Assembly (NCBI GenBank): GCA_964276235.1
Contig: CAXYEK010000001.1
Coordinates: 744,001 to 808,000 of the forward strand
Reading direction: 5' to 3'
From: SCGC-AAA076-P13 sp964276235
Lineage (GTDB): Bacteria > Pseudomonadota > Gammaproteobacteria > Magnimaribacterales > D2472
DNA: 64,000 bases
Part shown: positions 9,093 to 19,092 of the stretch, piece by piece
Position numbering within the stretch: position 1 is the stretch's first letter
How the letters are laid out: every line of letters begins with the position of its first letter
Program-made: the position numbers and the translations under genes
Notes under the pieces: model-generated
What the model was told of the DNA's origin: nothing
The model's database searches: none
Seen by the model: the letters and a program-made list of their open reading frames with translations, nothing else

Positions 9093-9378
9093 CCATATCC
9101 AAATAGAGAATTTATATAAATCTATTTTTACAGATATTGCATTAACATCCATCACCCTTGAAGATACCTTCTGTAATCATTAAATATAATGATCCGACCA
9201 ATGCTGATGCTGCTTCGCTAGAGAGAGTGGCCGAGAAAGAATGGGCTATAAAGTTAGCTACTGGGATGGATATTCGTTAGCTGAAATTGTAGAAGACAAG
9301 GATCTAAAAAAATCATTAAAAGCATTCAAGAGACTAGCAAAAAAACTGGCTAAAAATTTAAGAAGATTTAGCCAGTAA
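9067..9378 (+). pseudogene. Fragmented reading frames, possible broken gene
   Basis: Three short frames follow one another. 9067-9183 encodes 38 residues (ends TSITLEDTFCNH). A second frame from about 9175 reads IIKYNDPTNADAASLERVAE and stops near 9282. A third, 9241-9378, reads from ATG as MGYKVSYWDGYSLAEIVEDK and continues to a lysine-rich helix ending RRFSQ. In order they could be one protein of about 95 residues with two frame breaks, like others in this window. I do not recognise it. Alternatively only the 45-residue last frame is a gene. Confidence 0.35.
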
Positions 9379-9381
9379 GTA

Positions 9382-10940
9382 TTATTCAGTAACTGTAATA
9401 GTTCCGCCCATTCCTGAATGAATCGAACAGTAGTAGTAGAGTGTTGATGAGGTAGTAGAAGTAACTTCGATTACAGTTGATCCTGAAGAGGTTGTTACTC
9501 CATTCATATATTCTGCTCCACCGCCATGGGTTCCATTTGAAGTATTAGAAAATCTTAGAGGATGACTGGTTGAATGGTCAAATTCGTAGGTAGTTCCAAT
9601 TTTTAATGTTAATGATTTATTTTGAACCCCATCAATAACATATACATTTCCTGACCCAGAATTATTGGCTTCAATAGAAACTTGAACTGTCTCACGTATT
9701 GGCAATATAATTTTTGAAAATGTTAATCCATCTAAGTATTCTTTAGTTGGATTTACTAAAACTCCATTAACTTCATTGATAAATAATTCGTAGGCCAGAG
9801 GAAGCTTAGTTTGAAGTTCTTCTGAATTTTCTACGTACCATTCAGGAGCTGTATTTGGTTTGTATGGAGTTTTTAAATCCCATCCTGTTAGAATCACCCA
9901 ATATATAAATTCCTGAGCAGTGATGTTCTTATATCCCTCTAGATCTCCCTTGTCTCTTATTTCCTCATAGCTCTGTACATCATAGTAATTTCCATCGATA
10001 GCCTCTGCCATTGCTAGGTTTAATGCTGATGATTGATTTTGATAATCCCAAGAATTAAAGGTTTTATTGAAGCCATTGGTAACTGTATGCAGAAGATGCT
10101 CTACTATTTCATTGATTTGCTGAGCATTTGCTCTGGACTTGAGTTTTTCCTCTTATTTCGTCGTTAAGCTCTATCTCCCAGATAAAATCTACAGCCTCAT
10201 TCTCCTCATTAACTGAATTAAGCAAATCATCTAAAGAAGGGTTAGTATAATTTTCTGGACCAATCGAACCAATGCGCTGGAGAAATTTATCTCTTGAAAA
10301 ATTACTCAATAGCAAATCACGTCTAGTGTCATCGGTTACAGCATCCTTTTGAAGCATTCTATCAAGTATGTTTGTAGCATGAGTCAGAAATTCATCACTA
10401 ACATCTGGAAAGGCGGCTACAACAATATTATGAACAATTGCATGTTTATCAAAAGCTGGAGAATACGTACCGTCTTTAATAATAGTTCCATCCCAAGCTG
10501 AGTCAACTCGATCATCAGAAGTATCGTTGGTTACAGTGACCTGAAATGTTTTCGAGTCACTAAGTGAGCCGTCTGATACAGCTGCAACAATCATATAAAC
10601 ATTATCAGCATTAGCATCTGATGGAACTTCAAAGTCGGGGGCTGTCTTAAAAGTAACAACACCAGCACTACTAATACTCATAAGTGAAGAGTCATCACCA
10701 CTGATAGAATAGGTTAGTGAATCTCCATTTGCGTCTGTAGCTGTTACTGTAAAGGCTGAAGTTTGGTTTTCTTGAACGGATATATTTAGAGTTGTATTGT
10801 TAATAGTAGGGGCAGTATTAGTATTACCATAGCCACCACCACTAGATTCTCCAGCCACCTCCGCCGCCGCCTCCGCCTCCACAAGCTGAGATTAGGATTA
10901 ACGAAAAAGAAATAGATAATGTTTTAATGTAAGAATTCAT
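9382..10940 (-). CDS. Cadherin-cupredoxin surface lipoprotein with an ATLF-like region (two frame breaks)
   Basis: Predicted outer-membrane lipoprotein of about 519 residues. ATG at 10940 gives a signal peptide with lipobox LISAC, then a poly-glycine run. The frame slips at about 10870, and again at about 10144 in an A run. A cadherin-like domain (about residues 45-145) has ENQTSAFTVTATDANGDSLTY. The middle region, with HAIVHNIVVAAFPDVSDEFLTHA and the later ITAQEFIYWVILTGWD, resembles anthrax-lethal-factor-like (ATLF) protease domains. At the expected zinc site it reads EHLLH (10087-10101), not HExxH. The C-terminus is a cupredoxin module ending YYYCSIHSGMGG. It is divergent from the large lipoprotein starting at 11437, with which it shares signal type, cadherin and cupredoxin modules. 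Role unknown; perhaps surface copper handling or substrate binding. Confidence 0.75.
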
Positions 10941-11436
10941 ATTAAGTCCAATATAGACATCCTGAACTTATTAAAGATATCTGGTTTATAGGATTGCTGC
11001 CTTGATCTAATTAGATAGCGCCTTATTGATAATGGGGAGAAGTTTAAAAGGTGAGTGCAAAATAACTTCTTCTACCTGCCAATAGGCTCCTATTAATAGG
11101 ATTAAAGAGCCGAGCGTCTTAAGTTTGTAAATATTATTAAATTCTTAAAATTTCAGTTTTAAGCAAAGCAGCAATTCTGTAGTTAGATAATGTCTAAATG
11201 TAAATAATAAGTCAAATATATTATTTTTGTTATATTAGTAGTACCTACAGAGATATATTATTGTAGTTTTACTACAAAATTTCCAACTACAAACTTTGTA
11301 AGTAATAAAAAAAGAGTCCATATCATTGTTATTAAAAATATTTTTTTGAATAAATTATTTTATATTATTAGTTATGCTTTTTTATTAAGCGCATATAAGG
11401 TAACTTACGTTATATAAATACCTTTATTTTTCTGCA
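10941..11436. other. Intergenic region between divergent lipoprotein genes
   Basis: About 500 bases with no convincing coding frame, long for this compact genome. It must contain the promoters of both divergent lipoproteins. Visible structure: a short inverted repeat TGTAGTTTTACTACA at about 11262-11276, an AATAGG-type pair near 11090-11101, and a very AT-rich stretch from 11320 to 11430 just before the ATG at 11437. No recognised riboswitch or tRNA was seen. Confidence 0.5.
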
Positions 11437-14400
11437 ATGAATAAGTTTTACTCTTCCATTATCTTAATATTTATTTACTCCTGTGGCGGTGGCGGTGGCG
11501 GTCGGCGGTACAACAGCTCCAGTTACTCCAGCACCAATAGTTGCTATTGCAGCAGATCCATTAACAGTTCTTCTAACTAATACTTCAACTATTACTTGGT
11601 CTTCAACTAATGCTACTTCTTGTACTGCATCCGGTTCTTGGTCTGGATCTAAGGCTATTTCAGGTTCAGAAGCGGTAACAATCTCAACGACTGGAAACAA
11701 TACGTATACACTTTCTTGTTCTGGAGCCGGTGGCTCAGGAAACGCTTCAGTTACTGTTGAGGGCTATAGAAATACAGATGGCATAGTTGTTGATGGGTAT
11801 ATAAGAGGTGCAGAGGTATTCATTGATGAAGATGAAGATTGGATTGCAGATTCCAATGAAAGCTCAACTACTTCAGACAATGACGGTAAATTCACCATTA
11901 AATATGCTAATGGCTTCTTGGTTAGCATCGGTGGAACAGACTTAGATTCTAATACTCTTCTTGATAATTTGCTTATTACTCAAAAGCTTACAGGCTATTC
12001 TGATTTTAAAGCAGTCACACCTGTAACTTCAGTTGCAGCGTTTATGACCGAAGCATCAAATATCAACGCAGCTCTTGGGATAGACACGTCAATAGATATA
12101 AATTCTTTTGATCCGGTTGCTAATAAGGGCGACGGAGGTATTAATGATTATTTATATGAAAAAGGTAACCAGTTAACGGTTCTTGCATACTCAATACAAA
12201 ACATAACCAATGATCTAAACACTTCTACCGAAACTACTCAAGACTATTTTAAGGCCATTACAGAAGAAATAGAAAAAGAATATACAGAAACAGAAACTAA
12301 AGTTGATATTGAAACAGAAGCATTTATTACCAAGACTATCGATAATGTTATTTTGTCCAAAAGTTTAGTTATATCAGATCAAGCAAAAGAAAACACGATA
12401 AAGGTACTTTCTGGAGTGATGCCAATTATTGAAGTAAAGTCCAACAACGATCTGACCACTTCTGTAATTCGTTTTTCAGTTTCCACCCTTCAAAATGATA
12501 TTAAAGCTATAGCCAATGGAACTGCTTCAGATGCAAAGGTTACTAGCTACACTCAAGATATATTAAATTTTATTGCCAGTGATCAATCAGTTAATGCCGA
12601 CGAAATAGCGCCCAATATTATTGCCGCAAACGATTCTGTTTCAACAAATGAGGATACCGTTATTGCAATTAATATATTAGCTAATGACTCCTTGGTAACA
12701 TCAGCGCCTTTCACAATCAGCGTAAGCAGTCCCTCAAATGGTACAGTTGTGTTGGATAATAATATAGTTACTTACACACCTTCAGAAAATTTCAATGGAT
12801 CGGATTCATTTAATTATATAATTACTCAAGGAGAAAAGAGTTCTAGTGCAGATGTAGATATAACTATTGAGTCAGTAGAAGATGAGCCTTCAATAGACTT
12901 AGCTTCAACTATTCAAGTTGCTGAAAATCAAACAGCAATTGCAACAATTTCAATTTCAGACGGAGATGCTGGCGATATTTTAACTCTAACCCTTGGCGGA
13001 ACTGATGCTAGTAGCTTAATTTTATCAAGTGATAATGTTCTTTCATTTGCTACCGCACCCGATTATGAGACTAAGACATCATATTCAATAACTTTATCTC
13101 TTACCGATGGCAAGTCCACTTCCAATAAAGATATAACTATTAATATCACAAATGTGAACGATAACTCACCGGTCTTTACCTCATCAGCTACCCTTAGTGC
13201 AGCTGAAAACCAAACAGCCATTGACACAGTAACTGCTACTGATGCCGATGGTGGTTCAGTAACCTTCACAGTCTCAGGTTCTGAATTAGCAATTACATCA
13301 GCAGGAGTTTTAACTTTTGCCTCAGCTCCAGATTATGAAACTAAATCTACTTATACAGCAACAGTGACAGCAAGCGATGGCACTAACTCAACGACTCAAG
13401 CTATTACAGTAAATGTAACTGATGTGAACGATAACTCACCGGTCTTTACCTCATCAACGACTTTTAGTGGAGACGAGAATCAAACCTCCATTGGGTCTGT
13501 AACTGCTTCAGATGCAGACAATGATCAACTTACCTTTGCAATTTCAGGATCTGATCTAGCAATTACAAGTGCTGGAGTCCTAACCTTTATTTCAGCTCCA
13601 GATTATGAAACTAAAACTTCATATACAGCAACAGTAACTGTCACTGATGGCATAAACGCATCAACTCAGGACATAACTGTTAGTGTTAACAACGTGAACG
13701 ATAACTCACCTGTATTTACCTCATCAACGACTTTTAGTGCTGCAGAAAATCAAACAGCTATCGGAACAGTAACAGCAACAGATGCTGATGGTACTTTGCC
13801 TACTTATACGGTATCTGGCTCAGAATTATCAATTTCATCTTCAGGTGTCTTAACTTTTATTTCAGCGCCTGATTATGAAACAAAAACGACTTACACTGCC
13901 ACTCTTACAGCAGCTGATGGCGCTAACTCAACAACTCAAGATGTCCAAATAAATATAACAAATGTTGTAGACAGTGCTCCTGTAATTACTTCAGGTGCTT
14001 CTTTTAATGTCGATGAAAATAAAACAGGCTTCATCGCAGATGTTGTAGCAACAGATGCATCAACATTTAGCATAACTGGTTCTGATATAGAGATATCTCC
14101 TGCAGGAGGACTTATTTTTAAAATAATTCCAAATTATGAAACTAAAAGTTCCTACAGTGAAACTGTAACAGCTAGCAATGCATTCGGTTCGGTAACTCAA
14201 GTAATTACAGTTACCATAAACGATCTTCAAGAATCACCTGTCTTTACTTCGGTCACAAATTTTTATGTAACTGAAGCAGGAGATGAAGAAACAATCTCGG
14301 TATCTGTAGCTGCGAATGAAAATGGTTCAGGCAATGTTTATGTAATAAACGGAGAGCAAAAGAAATCTTTAACTCTTGTAGCTGGAACAAAATATACATT

Positions 14401-16519
14401 TACACATCCAACCAATCATCCTCTAAAATTCTCATCTACAGATGACGGAACGCATGGCGGAGGAACTGAATACACAACAGGTATAAATACTTCCTCAGAT
14501 GGCTTAACCATTATTACTGCAACATCTGAAACGCCTTCAACTCTATATTATTACTGTTCAATTCATAGCGGTATGGGTTCAGATGCATCAATTCAAGTCA
14601 ATCAAACAGATATTGGAACCCTTTCAGCTGATGATGATGATGGAGAAACGTTAACATTTTCAATTAGTGGTCCTGATGCAGCTTCTATAAATTTAAATGA
14701 ATCATCAGGAGTGATGAAATTTAATATTGTTCCAAAATATTCAACCAAGAATCTATATACCGCTATAGCATCAGTAACAGATGGTAATACAACAGTGAAT
14801 AAAGATATTTTTATAAACATCAATGCTATTACGCAGGTTACTGCTTCATGTGAAGAGCCTTACTACTCAGTCAAACCATCACCAGTATCTGCTGATTCAG
14901 TTTATAGATACTATAATTATTCTTGGCAAGGTAAACCAAAATTTTGCATTAACTTCAGACAGCCTGAATTACTTGAGGACGTTTGGGAGACCAAGATTAC
15001 TGATGGATTAACTTTTATAAAAAATACATTAGGGATGATTGCTCCTCTAAATGCATTTATTGTTGACCAAAAAAATGCATCTTCAGCAACCCTAACTCAA
15101 ATAGATAGAGACCTATGTAAAATCAGAAATCAAGGTGGAAGTGAATTAGAGAATTGTGTAAATAACTCAGATCCATGGGGTAACAGATCTGCAGCTGCAG
15201 GAGTTGGATATAATTATCTACAAAATGGTAGTGAATTAAATTTCTTTAGAGACAATTGGACTGATGGTGGCGCTCCAGTAAGAATACTCATGCACGAGTA
15301 CTTTCATACGTATCAGAACTCTATGAAGTTTTATTTTGAAGAAGAGGACCGCTTTGGAATTAAAATAGATTGGGAAGATAATCCAAGCGGACGAAACGAT
15401 AGAGTCCGAGTAGAAGTTTTCCCTGGATGGCTTGAAGAGGGCGGTGCAGATTTTGCTGGCTGGGCCATGAGTTCTAAGTTCGACAGAACTATAGACGTCC
15501 GATCACAAATGATTGAACATTTAGATGAAGCAAGAGAAGTAGTCGCAGATGCTGCTGCTAATGGAGATACCGTGTCTTTAAAAGATTACGAATATCAAGG
15601 TTATTTATATGAATCTGCTGATAATCCTAATAGCGGTCAAACGAGAAAATTTGCTTACGCATATACAGGTGGTTTTATGGCCTTTGTTTATCTTTGGTCT
15701 CTAGATGATAGTAACTATCAAAAAGCAATTGTAGATTACTATAAAAATTATGCAGAAAAGGATCTTGCAAACCCAGGACAGGGTTGGAAAGACTCTTTTG
15801 AATCAGTATTTGGTATGACTATGCAAAAATTCTATACAGACTTCGATGCTTTCATGAGGGGAAGTAGAGAATCACAATTAGCAGCAATAAAAACTAACGA
15901 ACAATGGAGAAATGCTACTTTAGTTAAAGCCGGTATTAATATAGCTCCTGTATTTACTTCAGCAGCCACATTTACTGCTGCCGAGAACCAAACAGCTATT
16001 GGAACCGTTACTGCTTCAGATGCTGAAAGTTCTTCTATTACTTTCTCTATTTCAGGTTCTGAAATTGCAATAAGCTCTGAAGGAGTTCTAACATTTACTT
16101 CAGCACCCGATTACGAGACTAAGTCTTCTTATACATCCACAGTATCAATATCTGATGGGGTTAACACTGTAACTCAAGACATTACTGTAACTGTGACAGA
16201 TGTTACCGAAACATCTAGCGAGACAATTCAAGTTAGCACTCAATCAAACGGTGGGCTTGCTTATGTAATCAATGGCGTAGCAAGAAGCTCTTTAACATTA
16301 AATAAAGGAACAACATATACATTTAATCATTCTAGCGCTCATCCATTTAGATTTTCAGAAACCTCAAACGGTACTCATGCAGGTGGAAGTGAGTATACGA
16401 CCGGCGTTACTAAATCCTCAGGTTCAACAGTGATAGTTGTAGATGCTTCGACTCCAACTACTTTATATTATTATTGCGATATTCATTCTGGAATGGGTGG
16501 AACAATAACAATAAACTAG
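11437..16519 (+). CDS. Giant cadherin-repeat lipoprotein with two cupredoxin modules and a gluzincin-like protease region
   Basis: About 1690 residues, probably on the outer face of the outer membrane. ATG at 11437 gives a signal peptide with lipobox YSC followed by glycines. One extra base at about 11503 breaks the frame in the GGCGGT tract. Order: an Ig-like segment (about 40-105); a calcium-site-like IDEDEDWIADSNE region; an NDSV...DGTVT-type tandem repeat (about 395-470); five or six cadherin-like repeats of about 90 residues (about 485-945); cupredoxin 1 (about 960-1055); a catalytic-looking region with HEYFHTYQ (15293-15316) and downstream WLEEGGADFAGW, a gluzincin-type HExxH...E arrangement (about 1130-1500); another cadherin repeat; and cupredoxin 2 at the end. 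Peptidase activity is inferred from motif spacing only. Confidence 0.8.
13154..13740 (+). repeat. Near-identical 270-base direct repeats inside the cadherin array
   Basis: The block beginning GTGAACGATAACTCACC occurs at 13154, 13424 and 13694, an exact spacing of 270 bases (90 codons). The second and third copies share a further stretch to about base 47 with only two or three differences. The encoded repeat boundary is VNDNSPVFTSS. The nucleotide identity is greater than protein conservation requires, so the copies arose recently or are kept alike by gene conversion. Similar but more diverged copies flank them (12900-13150, 13960-14230, 15945-16200). Confidence 0.85.
14314..14604 (+). other. 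Cupredoxin module 1 of the large lipoprotein
   Basis: Domain-level annotation. The module begins SGNVYVINGEQKKSLTLV. Candidate type-1 copper ligands are the His in TNHPLKFS and the Cys, His and Met of YYCSIHSGMGS. The spacing Cys-x2-His-x2-Met is the short ligand loop known from amicyanin (CTPHPFM), shorter than plastocyanin's x4 loop. Similar modules end the protein at 16228-16516 and end the divergent lipoprotein (9385-9690, minus strand). Confidence 0.7.
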
Positions 16520-16522
16520 ACT

Positions 16523-16607
16523 TGGTGCCCCATGCCTGAATCGAACAGGCACTCCCGAAGGAACGCGATTTTGAATCGCGCGCGTCTACCAGTTCCGCCA
16601 ATGGGGC
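16523..16607 (-). tRNA. tRNA-Leu (anticodon CAA)
   Basis: On the minus strand the acceptor GCCCCAT pairs with ATGGGGC, followed by an encoded ACCA. The D arm GGCGGAACTGGTAGACGC is class-II type. The anticodon stem CGCGA/TCGCG closes loop TTCAAAA, giving CAA. A long variable arm (TTCCTTCGGGAG) and the T arm with GTTCGATTC complete it. Length is 85 bases. It decodes UUG. It lies convergent to the large lipoprotein gene and divergent from queA. Confidence 0.96.
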
Positions 16608-16655
16608 TTGATGGGCATTGTAGCTAAGTATTATCTAATTTAAAATCAGCTTCTC

Positions 16656-17675
16656 ATGAAAACTTCTGACTTTAACTACGAATTACCTGAAGAGCTTATT
16701 GCTAATTATCCATTAGATCAAAGAAGCTCAAGTAGGTTATTAGTTTATTCAGATCAAATAGAACATAAATCTTTCAAAGATGTTTTAAATTATTTTGAAG
16801 AGGGTGACCTTTTGGTAGTTAATAACACCTCAGTCATTCCAGCAAGAGTATACGGGCATAAAGAATCAGGAGGCTCAGTTGAAGTAATGCTTGAGAGAGT
16901 TATGGAAGATAACAAAGCATTGGTTCAAATGCGCTCAGGGAGAACTCCCAAAATTGGAGCAATAATTATTTTAGATTCTTTTAAAGTTGAATGTATTGAT
17001 AGGCAGGATAATTTCTTTATTCTGCAGTTCGACAGACCCCCTTTAGAAGTATTTAATGCAATAGGGCATGTCCCACTTCCTCCATACATAAAACGCCCCG
17101 ATGAGGATCTTGATAAAGAAAGGTATGCAACCGTTTATGAAGATAAGGAATTACAAGATTCTGTTGCAGCTCCCACAGCAGGTCTTCACTTTGATGATGA
17201 GCTATTAAAAGATATAAAAAAACTTGGCGTAAATATGGCTACAGTTAATTTAAGCGTTGGTGCTGGGACTTTTCAGCCAGTTAAAGTAGAGAATATTGAA
17301 GAGCATGATATTCATAGCGAATACCTAGAAGTTTCTGCTGATGTGGTTGATATGGTCAATGCAACCAAAGCAGCAGGTAAAAAAGTCTTTGCTGTTGGCA
17401 CAACTGCCACAAGAGCCCTTGAAACAGCATTTATTGATGAAAGTGAGAAAGGATATAGTGGTTATACGAAACTCTTTATTTATCCAGGATATCAGTTTAA
17501 GGCTGTTGATCGACTCATCACTAATTTTCACTTACCTCAATCGTCTTTATTAATGCTTGTGTCTGCTTTCATTGGCTATGACAATATGAAGCATATATAT
17601 AAAACAGCAGTTGATGAGAAGTACAGATTCTTATCATATGGTGATGCCATGCTTTTGGAAAAACATGAAATTTAA
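16656..17675 (+). CDS. queA: S-adenosylmethionine:tRNA ribosyltransferase-isomerase
   Basis: Adds the epoxycyclopentane ring from SAM to preQ1 in tRNA, the penultimate queuosine step. The start (MKTSDFNYELPEELIANYPL) matches the family start. Further family segments are GDLLVVNNTSVIPARVYGHK, HVPLPPYIKRP, DSVAAPTAGLHFD, LSVGAGTFQPVKVENIEEH, and the end SSLLMLVSAFIGYD. Length is 339 residues. It overlaps tgt by eleven bases, giving the common queA-tgt-yajC-secDF operon. Confidence 0.97.
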   Translation: MKTSDFNYELPEELIANYPLDQRSSSRLLVYSDQIEHKSFKDVLNYFEEGDLLVVNNTSVIPARVYGHKESGGSVEVMLERVMEDNKALVQMRSGRTPKIGAIIILDSFKVECIDRQDNFFILQFDRPPLEVFNAIGHVPLPPYIKRPDEDLDKERYATVYEDKELQDSVAAPTAGLHFDDELLKDIKKLGVNMATVNLSVGAGTFQPVKVENIEEHDIHSEYLEVSADVVDMVNATKAAGKKVFAVGTTATRALETAFIDESEKGYSGYTKLFIYPGYQFKAVDRLITNFHLPQSSLLMLVSAFIGYDNMKHIYKTAVDEKYRFLSYGDAMLLEKHEI

Positions 17676-18780
17676 TCTTAACAATCAATCTGAATTCGCA
17701 AGAAGAGGTGAATTAGAATTTCCTAGAGGAAATATTCAAACTCCAGCTTTTATGCCAGTGGGAACAAATGGAACGGTAAAAGGCTTAACGGTTGAGGATC
17801 TTAAATCTACTGGTGCTGAAATTATTTTAGGCAATACTTATCATTTAATGCTTAGACCAGGAGATGAAGCTGTAAGAGATTTAGGCGGACTTCATAAGTT
17901 CTCAAATTGGGACAGACCAATCCTTACCGACTCAGGAGGCTTTCAAGTATGGAGCCTTGGTGATTTAGTGAAAATAAGTGAGGAGGGAGTAAAGTTTAGC
18001 TCGCCTTATGACGGTAAGAAGATTTTTATGACACCAGAGGATTCGATACAAATTCAAGAGAATCTTGGTTCTGATATTGTTATGGCATTTGATGAATGTA
18101 CTGATTATCCATCTACTCATGAGCAAGCTAAAAGTTCAATGGAGCTTTCAATGAGATGGGCTAAGCGCTGTAAAGAAGCTCATAAATCAGATTCAGCACT
18201 ATTTGGTATTGTTCAAGGCGGCATGTATGAGGATTTAAGAGAAGAATCATTAAATGCTTTAATAGATATTGATTTTGATGGAATTGCATTAGGCGGATTA
18301 AGTGTAGGTGAATCTAAAGAGGAAAAGACCAAGATATTATCCTTTATGGCCGATAAGATGCCCAAAGATAAGCCTAGATACTTGATGGGTGTTGGCAAGC
18401 CAGAGGATATAGTTGAGGCCGTAAGATACGGTATTGATATGTTTGATTGTGTTTTACCAACTAGAAATGCTAGAAACGGCCAGTTAATAACATCTACTGG
18501 CGTCGTAAATATAAGAAATGCTCCTTATAAAATGAGCGAAGAGCCTGTTGATGAGAATTGTGATTGCAAAGTTTGCAGAGATTACAGCAGGGCATATCTA
18601 AATCACTTAGACAGAACCAATGAAATGCTTGGCAGTATTTTATCCAGTTATCATAATATTTATTACTACCAATCCCTTATGAAGGGAATAAGAACTTCGA
18701 TTGAAGAGAATATATTCGCGAACTTTGTAAAAGACTTCTATAATAAGCGAAATTTAGAAATGCCCGACGGGCCAATTTAG
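17665..18780 (+). CDS. tgt: tRNA-guanine transglycosylase
   Basis: Exchanges guanine-34 for preQ1 in tRNAs with GUN anticodons. The start at 17665 gives MKFNLNNQSEFARRGELEFP; a longer upstream frame is not family-like. Substrate-binding DSGGFQVWSLG, FDECTDYP, GIVQGGMYEDLR, and the nucleophile segment FDCVLPTRNARNG are present. The zinc site reads CDCKVC with a later His. Length is 371 residues. It overlaps queA and is followed nine bases later by yajC. Confidence 0.97.
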   Translation: MKFNLNNQSEFARRGELEFPRGNIQTPAFMPVGTNGTVKGLTVEDLKSTGAEIILGNTYHLMLRPGDEAVRDLGGLHKFSNWDRPILTDSGGFQVWSLGDLVKISEEGVKFSSPYDGKKIFMTPEDSIQIQENLGSDIVMAFDECTDYPSTHEQAKSSMELSMRWAKRCKEAHKSDSALFGIVQGGMYEDLREESLNALIDIDFDGIALGGLSVGESKEEKTKILSFMADKMPKDKPRYLMGVGKPEDIVEAVRYGIDMFDCVLPTRNARNGQLITSTGVVNIRNAPYKMSEEPVDENCDCKVCRDYSRAYLNHLDRTNEMLGSILSSYHNIYYYQSLMKGIRTSIEENIFANFVKDFYNKRNLEMPDGPI

Positions 18781-18789
18781 GATATAACT

Positions 18790-19083
18790 ATGGACGCAGC
18801 TCAACCATCAATGTTTCAACCATTAATCTTTTTTGGTTTTTTCATGGTCTTAATTTACTTTATGATGATAAGACCACAGAACAAAAGAAATGCAGAGATA
18901 TTAGATATGATCTCCAAAGTAGAAAAAGGATCTGAAGTAATCGCAGCAAGTGGAATTCTTGGAAAAGTAACTGATGTTAAAGACTTATATGTTTCAATTG
19001 AAATCAGTGAAAATAATGTTATAAAACTTCAAAAAACAGCAATAGCAAATATATTGCCTAAAGGTACGATCGACTCAATTTAA
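18790..19083 (+). CDS. yajC: Sec translocase accessory protein YajC
   Basis: Single-pass inner-membrane protein that associates with SecDF-YidC. It has one hydrophobic helix (LIFFGFFMVLIYFMMIRPQ at about residues 11-29), followed by the YajC signature RPQNKRNAE and a soluble domain with GSEVIAASGILGKVTDV. Length is 97 residues. It lies nine bases after tgt and ten before secD. Confidence 0.95.
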   Translation: MDAAQPSMFQPLIFFGFFMVLIYFMMIRPQNKRNAEILDMISKVEKGSEVIAASGILGKVTDVKDLYVSIEISENNVIKLQKTAIANILPKGTIDSI

Positions 19084-19092
19084 TAAAAGACT

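Noticed and set aside
11464..15011. Long frames on the opposite strand or other frame within the large lipoprotein
   Set aside because: They are shadows of the repeat-rich coding strand, without start sites or family-like sequence.
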